In this document: positions 51,958 to 60,839 of the stretch, one piece after another
How positions within the stretch are numbered: the stretch's first letter is position 1
How the letters are laid out: every line of letters starts with the position of its first letter
Origin: UBA2705 sp963977125
Lineage (GTDB): Bacteria > Pseudomonadota > Alphaproteobacteria > Micavibrionales > Micavibrionaceae
Direction: 5' to 3'
Length of the DNA stretch: 64,000 bases
Assembly (NCBI GenBank): GCA_963977125.1
Contig: CAXBNJ010000003.1
Span: forward strand, 186,001 to 250,000
Translations under genes and position numbers: made by a program
Notes under the pieces: model-generated
What the model was told of the DNA's origin: nothing
Database searches by the model: none
The model's input: only the letters and a program-made list of their open reading frames with translations

Positions 51958-51989
51958 AAGCCCCAACCGTATAGAGGCGGTTGGGGCTT
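51958..51989 (-). terminator. rho-independent terminator of acs
   Basis: AAGCCCCAACCG (51958-51969), loop of 8, CGGTTGGGGCTT (51978-51989), perfect 12-bp stem; on the minus strand it is followed by TTTTTC. Ends acs. Confidence 0.88.
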
Positions 51990-52016
51990 GTTGTAACTTA
52001 TTTTAAGGCGCGGCCT

Positions 52017-53999
52017 TTACGCGCTTGTAATAGCTTTATGGCCTTCAATTAAATTGTCAACGACAGCAGGATCAGCAAGGGTCGATGTGTCGCCCAATGT
52101 GTCATATTCATCCGCGGCAATTTTGCGCAATATGCGGCGCATGATTTTACCTGAGCGTGTTTTGGGTAGGCCGCTTGTGAAATGGATAAGATCTGGCGAT
52201 GCGATTGGGCCAATAATGGAACGCACTATTTTGACGATTTCCTTTTTTAGCGCGTCACTGGCTTCTTCGCCTGAACGTAAGATCACATAAGCGTAAATGC
52301 CCTGACCCTTAATATGATGGGGGAAGCCCACGACGGCAGCTTCAGCGACGATCTCATGCTCCGCAATGGCGCTTTCAATCTCAGCTGTGCCGAAGCGGTG
52401 ACCAGAGACATTAATAACGTCATCAATGCGTCCTGTAATCCAATAATAACCATCTTTGTCACGGCGGGCGCCGTCACCTGTGAAATATTTACCTTTATAT
52501 TGCGTGAAATATGTTTGCTTAAAGCGTTCATGGTCGCCAAAGACACTGCGCATTTGACCCGGCCAGCTATCGATCATGCATAATGCGCCTTCACATTCGC
52601 CCTCCAAAACAGCGCCGGTCTCCGCGTTGACGATTTGTGGCTGAACGCCAAAAAATGGGAAAGTGGCACTGCCCGGTTTGGTCGGCGTTGCGCCCGGAAG
52701 CGGGGTGAGTAAATGGCCACCTGTTTCTGTCTGCCACCATGTATCAACAATCGGGCAGCGTTTTTCGCCGACGACCTCATGATACCACATCCATGCTTCA
52801 AAATTGATAGGCTCACCAACTGTGCCTAATACGCGTAAGGATGAACGATCCGTTTTCGTGACAAACGCATCACCTGCGGCGAGTAAAGCGCGCAGAGCTG
52901 TCGGCGCAGTATAGAAGCTATTGACTTTGTGCTTCTCGATCACCTGCCAAAAGCGTGACATATCAGGATAACTCGGCACACCTTCAAACACTAAAGTTTT
53001 AGCGCCATTAGCCAGCGGCCCATAGACAATATAAGAATGCCCTGTGACCCAGCCAACATCGGCTGTGCACCAATAAACATCATCTTTTTTATAATCAAAC
53101 ACTAATTCATGGGTAAGGCTCGTAAACACCATATAGCCCGCTGTTGTATGTAATACGCCTTTAGGCTTACCCGTTGACCCTGATGTGTAGAGAATAAATA
53201 GTGGGTCTTCGGCGTTCATTTCTTCGCACGGGCATTCAACGTCTTGGCTGTCGACAACGTCATGCCACCATAAATCGCGGCCCTCTTGCATGGCAACTTC
53301 GCCTGAAGTGCGTTTTAAGACGATCACGCTTTTGACATCAGGGCAGCCTTCAAGGGCTTTATCGGCATTGGCTTTTAGTGGCACAGTTTTGCCGCCGCGT
53401 AGGCCTGCATTGGCCGTAATTAAGAACGTTGATTTGCAGTTGATAATCCGGTCGCGCAAGGCTTCAGGGGAAAACCCACCAAAGACGACGCTATGTACAG
53501 CGCCAATGCGAGCGCAAGCGAGCATCGCATAAATGGCTTCGCAAATCATCGGCATATAAATAGTCACGCGATCGCCTTTTTTAACGCCGCGTTCTTTCAT
53601 AGCATTGGCCAGCTGACAGACTTTGTCTTTTAATGTGCCGTAAGTGACAGGATAGCTGTCATTAGGGTCATCACCTTCAAAGATCAGCGCCGTATCATTG
53701 GCTTTTTCTGGCAGGTGGCGGTCAATGCAGTTGTAAGAGGCGTTAAGTGTGCCGTCTTCATACCATTTAATATCAACGTCACCGTCAAAAGAGGTGTTTT
53801 TTATTTTTGTTGGCTTCTTAAACCAATCAAGACGCGTCCCCATATCGCCCCAAAAGCCTTCCGGATCATCAATAGAGCGCTTATACAGTGCTTCATATTC
53901 TGCCATTGAGGATACATGCGCATCTTTGGCAAAAGCAGCGCTTGGTGCGTAGCTTTTCTGATCGTGGGTATGTTCTTTCGGTGCTTTTGAGGGGGCCAT
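52017..53999 (-). CDS. acs: acetyl-CoA synthetase Acs
   Basis: 660 aa. Activates acetate to acetyl-CoA through acetyl-AMP. ILYTSGSTGKPKGVLHTT (AMP-binding P-loop, near 260), VDTWWQTETGGHLLTP, GDGARRDKDGYYWITGR with the hinge Asp, and PKTRSGKIMRRILRK (acetylatable Lys near 620). Usual length 650. Control region upstream has repeats listed at 54121-54176. Use of acetate suits an organism with an oxidative respiratory chain. Confidence 0.97.
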   Translation of the reverse strand: MAPSKAPKEHTHDQKSYAPSAAFAKDAHVSSMAEYEALYKRSIDDPEGFWGDMGTRLDWFKKPTKIKNTSFDGDVDIKWYEDGTLNASYNCIDRHLPEKANDTALIFEGDDPNDSYPVTYGTLKDKVCQLANAMKERGVKKGDRVTIYMPMICEAIYAMLACARIGAVHSVVFGGFSPEALRDRIINCKSTFLITANAGLRGGKTVPLKANADKALEGCPDVKSVIVLKRTSGEVAMQEGRDLWWHDVVDSQDVECPCEEMNAEDPLFILYTSGSTGKPKGVLHTTAGYMVFTSLTHELVFDYKKDDVYWCTADVGWVTGHSYIVYGPLANGAKTLVFEGVPSYPDMSRFWQVIEKHKVNSFYTAPTALRALLAAGDAFVTKTDRSSLRVLGTVGEPINFEAWMWYHEVVGEKRCPIVDTWWQTETGGHLLTPLPGATPTKPGSATFPFFGVQPQIVNAETGAVLEGECEGALCMIDSWPGQMRSVFGDHERFKQTYFTQYKGKYFTGDGARRDKDGYYWITGRIDDVINVSGHRFGTAEIESAIAEHEIVAEAAVVGFPHHIKGQGIYAYVILRSGEEASDALKKEIVKIVRSIIGPIASPDLIHFTSGLPKTRSGKIMRRILRKIAADEYDTLGDTSTLADPAVVDNLIEGHKAITSA

Positions 54000-54120
54000 C
54001 TTATAAATCCTTTATGTAGAAATAAAAATCAGCAACTATTTTCTTTAATCATCATATTAATATTTATTGCGATGCATCTAGTATTAGCATGGTTTTTTAT
54101 CCATCAAAAGCCTGTGAATG

Positions 54121-54176
54121 TTGTGCGCTGCACAAGAGCTCTCTGTTCAGGGCATCTCAAAGCGTCTCAGGGCATC
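54121..54176. promoter_or_regulatory. candidate operators upstream of acs
   Basis: Palindrome TTGTGC-GCT-GCACAA (54121-54135) and a direct repeat TCAGGGCATC at 54147-54156 and 54167-54176, exactly 20 bp apart, i.e. about two helical turns. Located 122-177 bp before the acs ATG. Confidence 0.35.
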
Positions 54177-54220
54177 AAGACATGAGTTTGCTATCAAGAT
54201 CTAATAAGCATGATCATAAA

Positions 54221-54251
54221 AAAACCCGCTCATAATCATGGCGGGGTTTTT
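54221..54251 (-). terminator. rho-independent terminator of the cytochrome c gene
   Basis: AAAACCCGC (54221-54229) and GCGGGGTTTT (54241-54250) with one bulged G; minus-strand T-run follows. Confidence 0.75.
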
Positions 54252-54281
54252 GTTGTTTATTTGTATCGATTATCAGTGCAA

Positions 54282-54890
54282 TTAATCTATACGATCATGC
54301 ATCACGCCAGGCGTGATAATCGGATGGGCACCTTCATCGGCGATTTCTTTCGCGGAAGGTAGGGCAACGGGAAGATCAGATGCTGTGCGCAACCAAGCAA
54401 TAATAGCGGCACGATCTTTTGGTTTCTTAAAGCCAATAAAGTTCATTTTTGTGCCTGGCGCATATTTTTTTGGTTTCCAAAGGAATTTATTAAGCTCTGC
54501 ATAAGTCCAGACGTCTCCGCCTTGACTGTTCAATGTACCTGAATAGCTAAAGTTGGCATGAGCTTGTTTTGTTGCCCCGACCATACCGTATAAGTTTGGA
54601 CCAGTACCGTTCTTGCCGCCTTTATCAAAGCTGTGACAAGCAGCGCATGCTTTTGAAAGCTTTTTGCCGCGTTCAATATCTGCATCGGCCAACATGGCAA
54701 GTATGGGATCTGCGACCGCAGCCTTCTTCACTGTGCCTGCAGGCGTCGCTTCGCCAGCATCAACCTTAACCGCATCTTCTTTTAGGTTCTTTGGGTGAAC
54801 CAGTGTATCAGCGATAAAACCTGAGAACATAGCAATAATGCCCGCAACTAAGATCGCGGCAAAAATCTTGTTAAATTCCATATTATTCAT
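54282..54890 (-). CDS. membrane-anchored cytochrome c (CycM-like)
   Basis: 202 aa from ATG at 54890 (MNNMEFNK; a second ATG 9 bp later). One N-terminal anchor helix (FAAILVAGIIAMFSGFIADT), Ala/Lys-rich linker, then a class I c-type domain: SKACAACHSFDKGGKNGTGPN (CxxCH haem site), and the axial Met in APGTKMNFIGF. Probably links the bc1 complex and cytochrome oxidase in the inner membrane. An open frame 21 codons upstream has no support. Confidence 0.88.
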   Translation of the reverse strand: MNNMEFNKIFAAILVAGIIAMFSGFIADTLVHPKNLKEDAVKVDAGEATPAGTVKKAAVADPILAMLADADIERGKKLSKACAACHSFDKGGKNGTGPNLYGMVGATKQAHANFSYSGTLNSQGGDVWTYAELNKFLWKPKKYAPGTKMNFIGFKKPKDRAAIIAWLRTASDLPVALPSAKEIADEGAHPIITPGVMHDRID

Positions 54891-55010
54891 GACGTGGTGC
54901 CTATTACTATACGCGTTAAAAATTACTAGAAGTGAGTTTAGACAATTGCACATTATTTGTTAAGTCATTAATATCATTACAATGAAATTATTTGTGATGA
55001 GTTTAAAATT

Positions 55011-55847
55011 ATGACGAAAAAAATTGCCTTTCAAGGGGCTAAAGGCGCCTATTCAGACCTTGCCTGCCGTAGTGCATATCCTGAATGGGAAAGCTTACCG
55101 AGTACGTCTTTTGCTGACGCCTTTGTCAAAACGCGCACAGGCGAAGCTGATTTGGCGATGATTCCGATTGATAATACGCTGGCTGGACGAGTGGCTGATG
55201 TCCATCGTTTGCTCCCTAAAGGCGGTTTATCGATAATTGGTGAGCATTTTCAGGCCATCCATCATGCTCTTGTCGGCGTTAAAGGGGCTAAAATAGAGGA
55301 CGCAAAGCACGTCCATAGCCATGTGCACGCTTTGCCGCAATGCCAAAAGCTCATTAATCAATACGGCCTAGAATCGCATGTTCATGCGGATACGGCGAGC
55401 GCGGCGCGCGATGTTGCACAATGGGGAAATAAAGAACACGTGGCTATTTCTTCGGTATTGGCAGCCAATCTTTATGGACTTGATATATTAAAAGAGAATA
55501 TTGAGGATGAAGCTCATAACACGACACGCTTCCTTGTTTTGGCGCGGGAGCCACAAGATTTCCCTTTTGATTCGAGCCAAAAAGTCATTACCAGCTTTAT
55601 TTTTAATGTCGGAAATATACCCAGTGCCTTATATAAAGCGCTTGGTGGTTTTGCGACCAATAATATACAAATGGCAAAATTGGAAAGCTATATTGACGCA
55701 CAGTTTAAAGCCGCGCATTTTTATGTTGAGGTTGAAGCGCATCCTGCCGAGCAACGTTTTGCCTATGCCATGGCTGAATTAGAGTTTTTTGCGAAAAGCG
55801 TTCAAATACTCGGTAGCTATAAAGCGGATCAATTTAGAGCAGGCTAA
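55011..55847 (+). CDS. pheA: prephenate dehydratase PheA
   Basis: 278 aa. Monofunctional PDT plus ACT regulator. IAFQGAKGAYSDLACRSA starts the catalytic domain, MIPIDNTLAGRVADVHRLL contains the central block, and HNTTRFLVLAREP is the TRFxV substrate-site motif; the ACT domain (ITSFIFNVGNIPSALYKALG, then KLESYIDAQ) gives phenylalanine feedback. Final committed step to phenylpyruvate. Confidence 0.95.
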   Translation: MTKKIAFQGAKGAYSDLACRSAYPEWESLPSTSFADAFVKTRTGEADLAMIPIDNTLAGRVADVHRLLPKGGLSIIGEHFQAIHHALVGVKGAKIEDAKHVHSHVHALPQCQKLINQYGLESHVHADTASAARDVAQWGNKEHVAISSVLAANLYGLDILKENIEDEAHNTTRFLVLAREPQDFPFDSSQKVITSFIFNVGNIPSALYKALGGFATNNIQMAKLESYIDAQFKAAHFYVEVEAHPAEQRFAYAMAELEFFAKSVQILGSYKADQFRAG

Positions 55848-55954
55848 AGCACCAAACGGGGGCTGAGTTCTAAAATAGCAAAACTGTTTAAACTTGACTT
55901 TTTGCCTGTATTCGGGATTATGGCAGCTTAATTTAACAAAACGCAGTGAGTAAT

Positions 55955-57022
55955 ATGAACTGGCTAAGTAACTTTATTCGACCTAAAATACGCTCTTTAG
56001 TTGGCGCGCAAACAGATGTCCCTGAGAATCTGTGGCATAAATGCCCTGCTTGCGACAATATGATTTTTCATCGCGAACTGACTGAAAACATTCATGTTTG
56101 TCACCATTGTAACTTCCATATGGCGATCTCTGTTGATGAGCGCCTCACGGTTTTATTTGATGACGGCGAATATAAGCGCCACGCAAATAAATCAGTTCCT
56201 TCTGATCCTTTAAAATTCAAAGATCGCAAAAAATATGCGGATCGTTTGAAAGAATCACGCTTAAAAACCCATGAAGATGACGCGATTGTTATTGCAACGG
56301 GTAAAATCGGCGGCAGCCCTGTGGTTAGCGCCGTGTTTAACTTTAAATTTATGGGCGGCTCAATGGGCGCAGCCGTTGGCGAAGGTATTGTTGTCGCCGC
56401 TGAGCTTGCTGTGAAAACCAAATCAGCTTTAATTATTATTCCAGCCTCTGGCGGCGCACGTATGCAAGAAGGAGCTATATCCCTAATGCAAATGCCGCGG
56501 ACGATTATCGCTGTGAACCGCGTTAAACGCGCGCGCCTTCCTTATATCGTTCTGTTGACAAACCCAACAACAGGTGGCGTTAGCGCCTCTTTTGCGATGG
56601 TCGGTGATGTGCATATAGCCGAGCCAGGCGCGACAATTGGTTTTGCTGGTAAACGCGTGATCCAAGAAACTATCCGTGAAGAACTGCCGGATGATTTCCA
56701 AACGGCGGAGTATTTATTAGAGCATGGCATGGTTGATATGGTTGTCTCTCGTAAGGATCTCAATGAAACAATCGGCCGCATACTTGGTTTCTTAATGGCA
56801 CCAAAAATTGCTGCGCCTAAAGGCAAAGGCAAGAAGACAAAGAAGTCTGAATCTAAAGCCAGTGCAAAAACGGATTCTAAAGCGAATGCCAAAGCCAGCG
56901 CTAAGGCGGTTGTGAGTATTGATACTGTGTCAAAAAAATCTAAAGAAATGCAGCTTGATGCTGTAAATTCTGAAGATAAAGCCGCTATTACTGGCGAAGT
57001 GATACAGAAAAAAGCGTCGTAA
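55955..57022 (+). CDS. accD: acetyl-CoA carboxylase carboxyltransferase subunit beta AccD
   Basis: 355 aa from ATG at 55955, the conserved MNWLSNFIRPKI start; a GTG 9 bp upstream (55946) is possible. Zinc ribbon CPACDNMIFHRELTE...CHHC (residues 28-53), then the crotonase-like core: GSMGAAVGEGIVVAAELA and SGGARMQEGAISLMQMPR. With AccA transfers CO2 from biotin to acetyl-CoA. About 70 C-terminal residues form a Lys/Ala/Ser-rich tail (KSESKASAKTDSKANAKASA) not seen in short AccD forms. folC follows, an alphaproteobacterial order. Confidence 0.95.
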   Translation: MNWLSNFIRPKIRSLVGAQTDVPENLWHKCPACDNMIFHRELTENIHVCHHCNFHMAISVDERLTVLFDDGEYKRHANKSVPSDPLKFKDRKKYADRLKESRLKTHEDDAIVIATGKIGGSPVVSAVFNFKFMGGSMGAAVGEGIVVAAELAVKTKSALIIIPASGGARMQEGAISLMQMPRTIIAVNRVKRARLPYIVLLTNPTTGGVSASFAMVGDVHIAEPGATIGFAGKRVIQETIREELPDDFQTAEYLLEHGMVDMVVSRKDLNETIGRILGFLMAPKIAAPKGKGKKTKKSESKASAKTDSKANAKASAKAVVSIDTVSKKSKEMQLDAVNSEDKAAITGEVIQKKAS

Positions 57023-57061
57023 ATAAACGCGTTTTCAAGGCACGGGCTGTAAGGGGTTTAT

Positions 57062-58504
57062 ATGGGCCAAGCGCTTAACTTTTTAGCGAAAGATACAGAA
57101 GACGCAGCGCGCCTTACCCGTTTGGATGACGTTCTCGCACGCTATCATCATTATTATAAGAATGAAATTGAGCCCGGCACGACGCGAATCGCTCATGTCT
57201 TGGATCTGCTTGGCAAGCCGCAGAACAAAATAGCCCCAGCTATACACATCGCCGGTACAAATGGTAAAGGCTCGAGCCTTGCTTTTTTACAAGCCGTGCT
57301 TGAAGGCGAAGGCTTACGCATTCATAAAATGTCCTCCCCGCATCTGATTTCTCTACATGAACGTTTCTACGTGGCGGGTAAGTTTATTGAAACGCAGGAT
57401 TTGTTAGATTTACTCGAAGGGCTTGAGCCGCTTTACGAGGACAATGAAATTTCTTTCTTTGAGGCTATCACAGCCGCGACCTTTAAAGTCTTTTCTGAGA
57501 ATGAGGCTGATTTTAGCTTGATTGAAACGGGTATGGGCGGTCGTTTCGATGCGTCTAATGTGCTCGAATCACCCGCTTTAACCATGATATCGACTATATC
57601 GCGCGATCACGAAGCGTTTTTAGGCAGCGATATTGCGCAAATAGCCAGAGAAAAAGCAGGTATTATGAAGGCTGGTGTGCCTTGCATTATAGGGCCGCAA
57701 ATATTTCCCGAAGTTTATGATGTCTTCCGCCAAGAAGCTGAAGAAAAAGGCGCGCCGCTTTATTGCGCGGGACAAGATTGGTTTATTGATAACGATCAAA
57801 ATGGCACGGCGTGCTTAATGCTTGAAGCCAAATATGGCTGGCCGATTGAGGAAAGCGTTTATGTTTTGCCCGAATTGCCTCTATTAGGGCAGCATCAATA
57901 CGGCAATGCAGCGATGGCGTTAATCGCGGCGAAGATAATCCTTGCACAGAAACGCCAGGAACCCGTGAGTGTGGCTAGTCTATTGGGGCATCTGAGTGCT
58001 ACAAAATGGCCCGCGCGCATGCAAAATCTTGAAGATCATAGCTACCACTCTCTTGTGCCATCACAGGCTGATCTGTGGTTGGATGGCGCGCATAATGATA
58101 GCGCCGCTATTGCGCTAGCCGCACAAATACGCAGCTGGAAAAAAGTAGAAGATTGCGTTGTTTATTTGGTTGTTGGCATGATTAATACGAAAACGCCAGA
58201 ATCGTTCTTTGCGCCATTACGCGCGGTTATAAACGGTATTGCTACTGTACCTGTACCAACGTCATGGCATAGTTACGCGCCGCAAGATTTGCTTGTGCAA
58301 GCTTGCCCAGAAGCGGATAAGGCTTGCCAGAGGCTTGGTGCATATGAGAGTGTAGAACAGGCGCTTGAATTTATTGCATGTCAGCATAAAGCGCAGGGTG
58401 AACAAGACGCTAAGAAAAAAATCCATATTATAATATGCGGATCTTTATATTTAGCGGGGTCAGTTTTAGGGGCAGACGAGAATGCAAAAAATCACTTTAA
58501 TTGA
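57062..58504 (+). CDS. folC: folylpolyglutamate/dihydrofolate synthase FolC
   Basis: 480 aa. Mur-ligase fold: HIAGTNGKGSSLAFLQAV (P-loop, near 62-79), LIETGMGGRFDASNV, LGQHQYGNAAMALIAAKIIL and DLWLDGAHNDSAAI near 335. Adds glutamates to folates (and may make dihydrofolate). Overlaps the response regulator start by 23 bp. Preceded by AAGGGG. Confidence 0.93.
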   Translation: MGQALNFLAKDTEDAARLTRLDDVLARYHHYYKNEIEPGTTRIAHVLDLLGKPQNKIAPAIHIAGTNGKGSSLAFLQAVLEGEGLRIHKMSSPHLISLHERFYVAGKFIETQDLLDLLEGLEPLYEDNEISFFEAITAATFKVFSENEADFSLIETGMGGRFDASNVLESPALTMISTISRDHEAFLGSDIAQIAREKAGIMKAGVPCIIGPQIFPEVYDVFRQEAEEKGAPLYCAGQDWFIDNDQNGTACLMLEAKYGWPIEESVYVLPELPLLGQHQYGNAAMALIAAKIILAQKRQEPVSVASLLGHLSATKWPARMQNLEDHSYHSLVPSQADLWLDGAHNDSAAIALAAQIRSWKKVEDCVVYLVVGMINTKTPESFFAPLRAVINGIATVPVPTSWHSYAPQDLLVQACPEADKACQRLGAYESVEQALEFIACQHKAQGEQDAKKKIHIIICGSLYLAGSVLGADENAKNHFN

Positions 58505-59198
58505 TGATGATGAAAACATTTTAGCCAGTGTATCTATGGCCTTAGAAGCCGAAGATTTCGATGTCACAACCCATGCCGATAGCGAAAAAGGGCTTGCCCA
58601 TGTTCTCGAAGACACACCAGATTTAGTTGTCTTAGATGTGAAAATGCCGCGCCTTGATGGTTTGGGTGTGCTGGAAGGCATACGAAAAGAATCGGCTGTG
58701 CCTGTGATTTTCTTAACATCGAAAGATGATGAGGTCGATGAAGTTCTAGGCCTGCGCCTTGGCGCTGATGATTATATTACCAAGCCTTTTTCACAGCGTT
58801 TATTGATAGAACGCATCAGAACTATTTTACGCAGAGAAGCGGCGCGCGCTCAAATTTCAGATCAAAATCTAGACGAGAAAAGCGTAGATTCGAAAAAAGA
58901 GGCTTTGTTTATGGATAAAGCGCGTCATTTATGCGAATGGAAAGGCATCGCCGTTAACTTGACCGTGACAGAGTTCATGCTGATTGAGGCCCTTATTTCA
59001 CGCCCAGGGCAAGTTCTTTCCAGAGATCAGTTGATTGATAGCGCATATGGTGCGAATATCTATGTAGATGATCGAACAATAGATGCTCATATACGCCGTG
59101 TCAGAAAAAAATTCAAAATCGCAGACTCAGAATTCGACCAAATCGAAACCCTCTACGGGATCGGCTATCGTTTCAAGGATATTAAGCCACACGCATAA
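58482..59198 (+). CDS. OmpR-family response regulator (ChvI-like)
   Basis: 238 aa. Receiver with acidic pocket IDDDEN, phosphorylated Asp in LVVLDVKMPRLDGLGV and Lys in DYITKPF; then a winged-helix C-terminal domain (LTVTEFMLIEALISRPGQVL, TIDAHIRRVRKKF, IETLYGIGYRF). The FolC end overlaps its start. Together with the downstream kinase and rapZ it matches the alphaproteobacterial ChvI/ChvG neighbourhood, which senses envelope or acid stress and host signals; identity as ChvI is inferred from synteny. Confidence 0.88.
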   Translation: MQKITLIDDDENILASVSMALEAEDFDVTTHADSEKGLAHVLEDTPDLVVLDVKMPRLDGLGVLEGIRKESAVPVIFLTSKDDEVDEVLGLRLGADDYITKPFSQRLLIERIRTILRREAARAQISDQNLDEKSVDSKKEALFMDKARHLCEWKGIAVNLTVTEFMLIEALISRPGQVLSRDQLIDSAYGANIYVDDRTIDAHIRRVRKKFKIADSEFDQIETLYGIGYRFKDIKPHA

Positions 59199-60837
59199 TG
59201 CCCTAGAACCAACGGATGAATTTTCAGGCGAGAAGTACAATAAGCTCAACCGTCGTTGGAGTAGCGCTGGGCGGAGCCGTACCAGTATTACGCAGCGCCT
59301 TCTTATATTAAATATTCTAGCAATGGTCGTGATTATCTTTTCGGCTTTTAGCGCGCTTGATTATACAGATGAGCTTATCGCCGGCGAACTTGAAAAAATC
59401 ACCAGTGAAGCACAAATCTTATCCAACAGCTATTTGGCCTTATATGAGCTTTCAGATGATTTGAAAAATGCGGCTTTATTGCTTGATAACCATATGCAAG
59501 CCACAAATGCGGCCATATTCCTTTTTGATATTGATGGCACAGCAATCGACAAACCTGATTTATCAAAAGCGCGCTTAAATAAAGCGGCGGAACCTGTATC
59601 CGCGCAGACACGCTTAATCAATAAGCTTTTCACAAAATCTAATACTATACCGATCTTTAACATACCGCCCGAAATTAACAGCATAAATGACTTGCCGTTT
59701 AATTTTAATCTGCAGAGTCAAATGCCTGACCTTCGTCTGTTTCGTTCATCGAAAAAGAAAATGGAGGTCGCGGTTTTCCGCCCCTTAATCACTTCGGCGG
59801 GCGCCTATATCGGCAATATGGTCATACTTTATGACGAGATTAGCGCTGAAAAAATGTTGATGACGTTGCGCGCCAATATGATTAATACGATCTTGGTCTC
59901 TTTATTATTTATCACATTGCTTTCACTGTTTTTGGCGGCTTATATCGGTCACCCTTTACGTCGCCTTGCGATGGCGGCGGAGGCAATTAGGCAAGGTGAG
60001 GGCACTTACCAAGATATTCCTGATTTTTCAAATCGCGGCGATGAAATTAGTGTGCTGTCTGAGACCTTGCAAGCGATGACCTCTGAGCTTGTTCAGCGCC
60101 TTGATAGCATTGATTCTTTTGCTGCCGATGTCGCCCATGAGCTTAAAAATCCGCTAACGTCTTTGCGCAGCGCGATTGAAACATCGGCGATCGTTAAGGA
60201 TAAGAAAAAGCAGGAAAAATTATTATCGATCATGCTGCATGACTTGGATCGTATGGATCGCCTAATTACAGATATCTCCAAAGCCTCGCGCCTTGATACG
60301 GAACTGGCGCGTGAACGCCTTGAGCCCATTGATATAACGCAAGTATTGCGTGATGCAGTTGATTATATTGAACAGTTTTTGGAACGCAATAGCGACAAAA
60401 AATACGCCAATATTGTCTTAACGAAGCCAAGCCAAGCCCCGGATACAGGAACGAGCGATCAGCTCAGCGCTGTGCTGGTCAAAGGCAGTACGATTCGTTT
60501 GCTACAAGTCTTTGAAAACATCCTGAGTAATGCTTTATCCTTCGCCCCAGCAAACAGCGCCATAGAAATTGGCGTAAATATATGGGCAAGCCCACATTGC
60601 GTTGAAATCACCTTCCGCGATCATGGCCAAGGCATTAGCGGCGCTAATCTAGAGCGCATTTTTGAACGCTTTTATACTGAGCGGCGCGAACAAACGACTT
60701 TTGGTATGCACTCAGGGCTTGGCCTGTCGATTTGTCGTCAAATTATTCATGCGCATGGCGGTAAAATCAAAGCGGATAATCACCCCGCTGGTGGCGCGCA
60801 ATTTACTGTGATCTTGCCTGTTTATGAGGAGAGCTAA
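59083..60837 (+). CDS. sensor histidine kinase (ChvG-like)
   Basis: Two membrane helices (LLILNILAMVVIIFSAFSAL and TILVSLLFITLLSLFLAAYI) bracket a periplasmic domain of about 160 residues; HAMP, H-box VAHELKNPLTSLRSAIE, and ATPase domain with N-box ENILSNALSFAP, DHGQGI and GLGLSICRQI follow. The only conventional starts are inside the regulator gene: ATG 59083 (584 aa) or GTG 59098, so it overlaps that gene by 101-116 bp; no ATG lies between the regulator stop and helix 1. Start uncertain. Operon partner of the regulator; rapZ starts 2 bp after it. Confidence 0.85.
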   Translation: MLIYAVSEKNSKSQTQNSTKSKPSTGSAIVSRILSHTHNALEPTDEFSGEKYNKLNRRWSSAGRSRTSITQRLLILNILAMVVIIFSAFSALDYTDELIAGELEKITSEAQILSNSYLALYELSDDLKNAALLLDNHMQATNAAIFLFDIDGTAIDKPDLSKARLNKAAEPVSAQTRLINKLFTKSNTIPIFNIPPEINSINDLPFNFNLQSQMPDLRLFRSSKKKMEVAVFRPLITSAGAYIGNMVILYDEISAEKMLMTLRANMINTILVSLLFITLLSLFLAAYIGHPLRRLAMAAEAIRQGEGTYQDIPDFSNRGDEISVLSETLQAMTSELVQRLDSIDSFAADVAHELKNPLTSLRSAIETSAIVKDKKKQEKLLSIMLHDLDRMDRLITDISKASRLDTELARERLEPIDITQVLRDAVDYIEQFLERNSDKKYANIVLTKPSQAPDTGTSDQLSAVLVKGSTIRLLQVFENILSNALSFAPANSAIEIGVNIWASPHCVEITFRDHGQGISGANLERIFERFYTERREQTTFGMHSGLGLSICRQIIHAHGGKIKADNHPAGGAQFTVILPVYEES

Positions 60838-60839
60838 CA

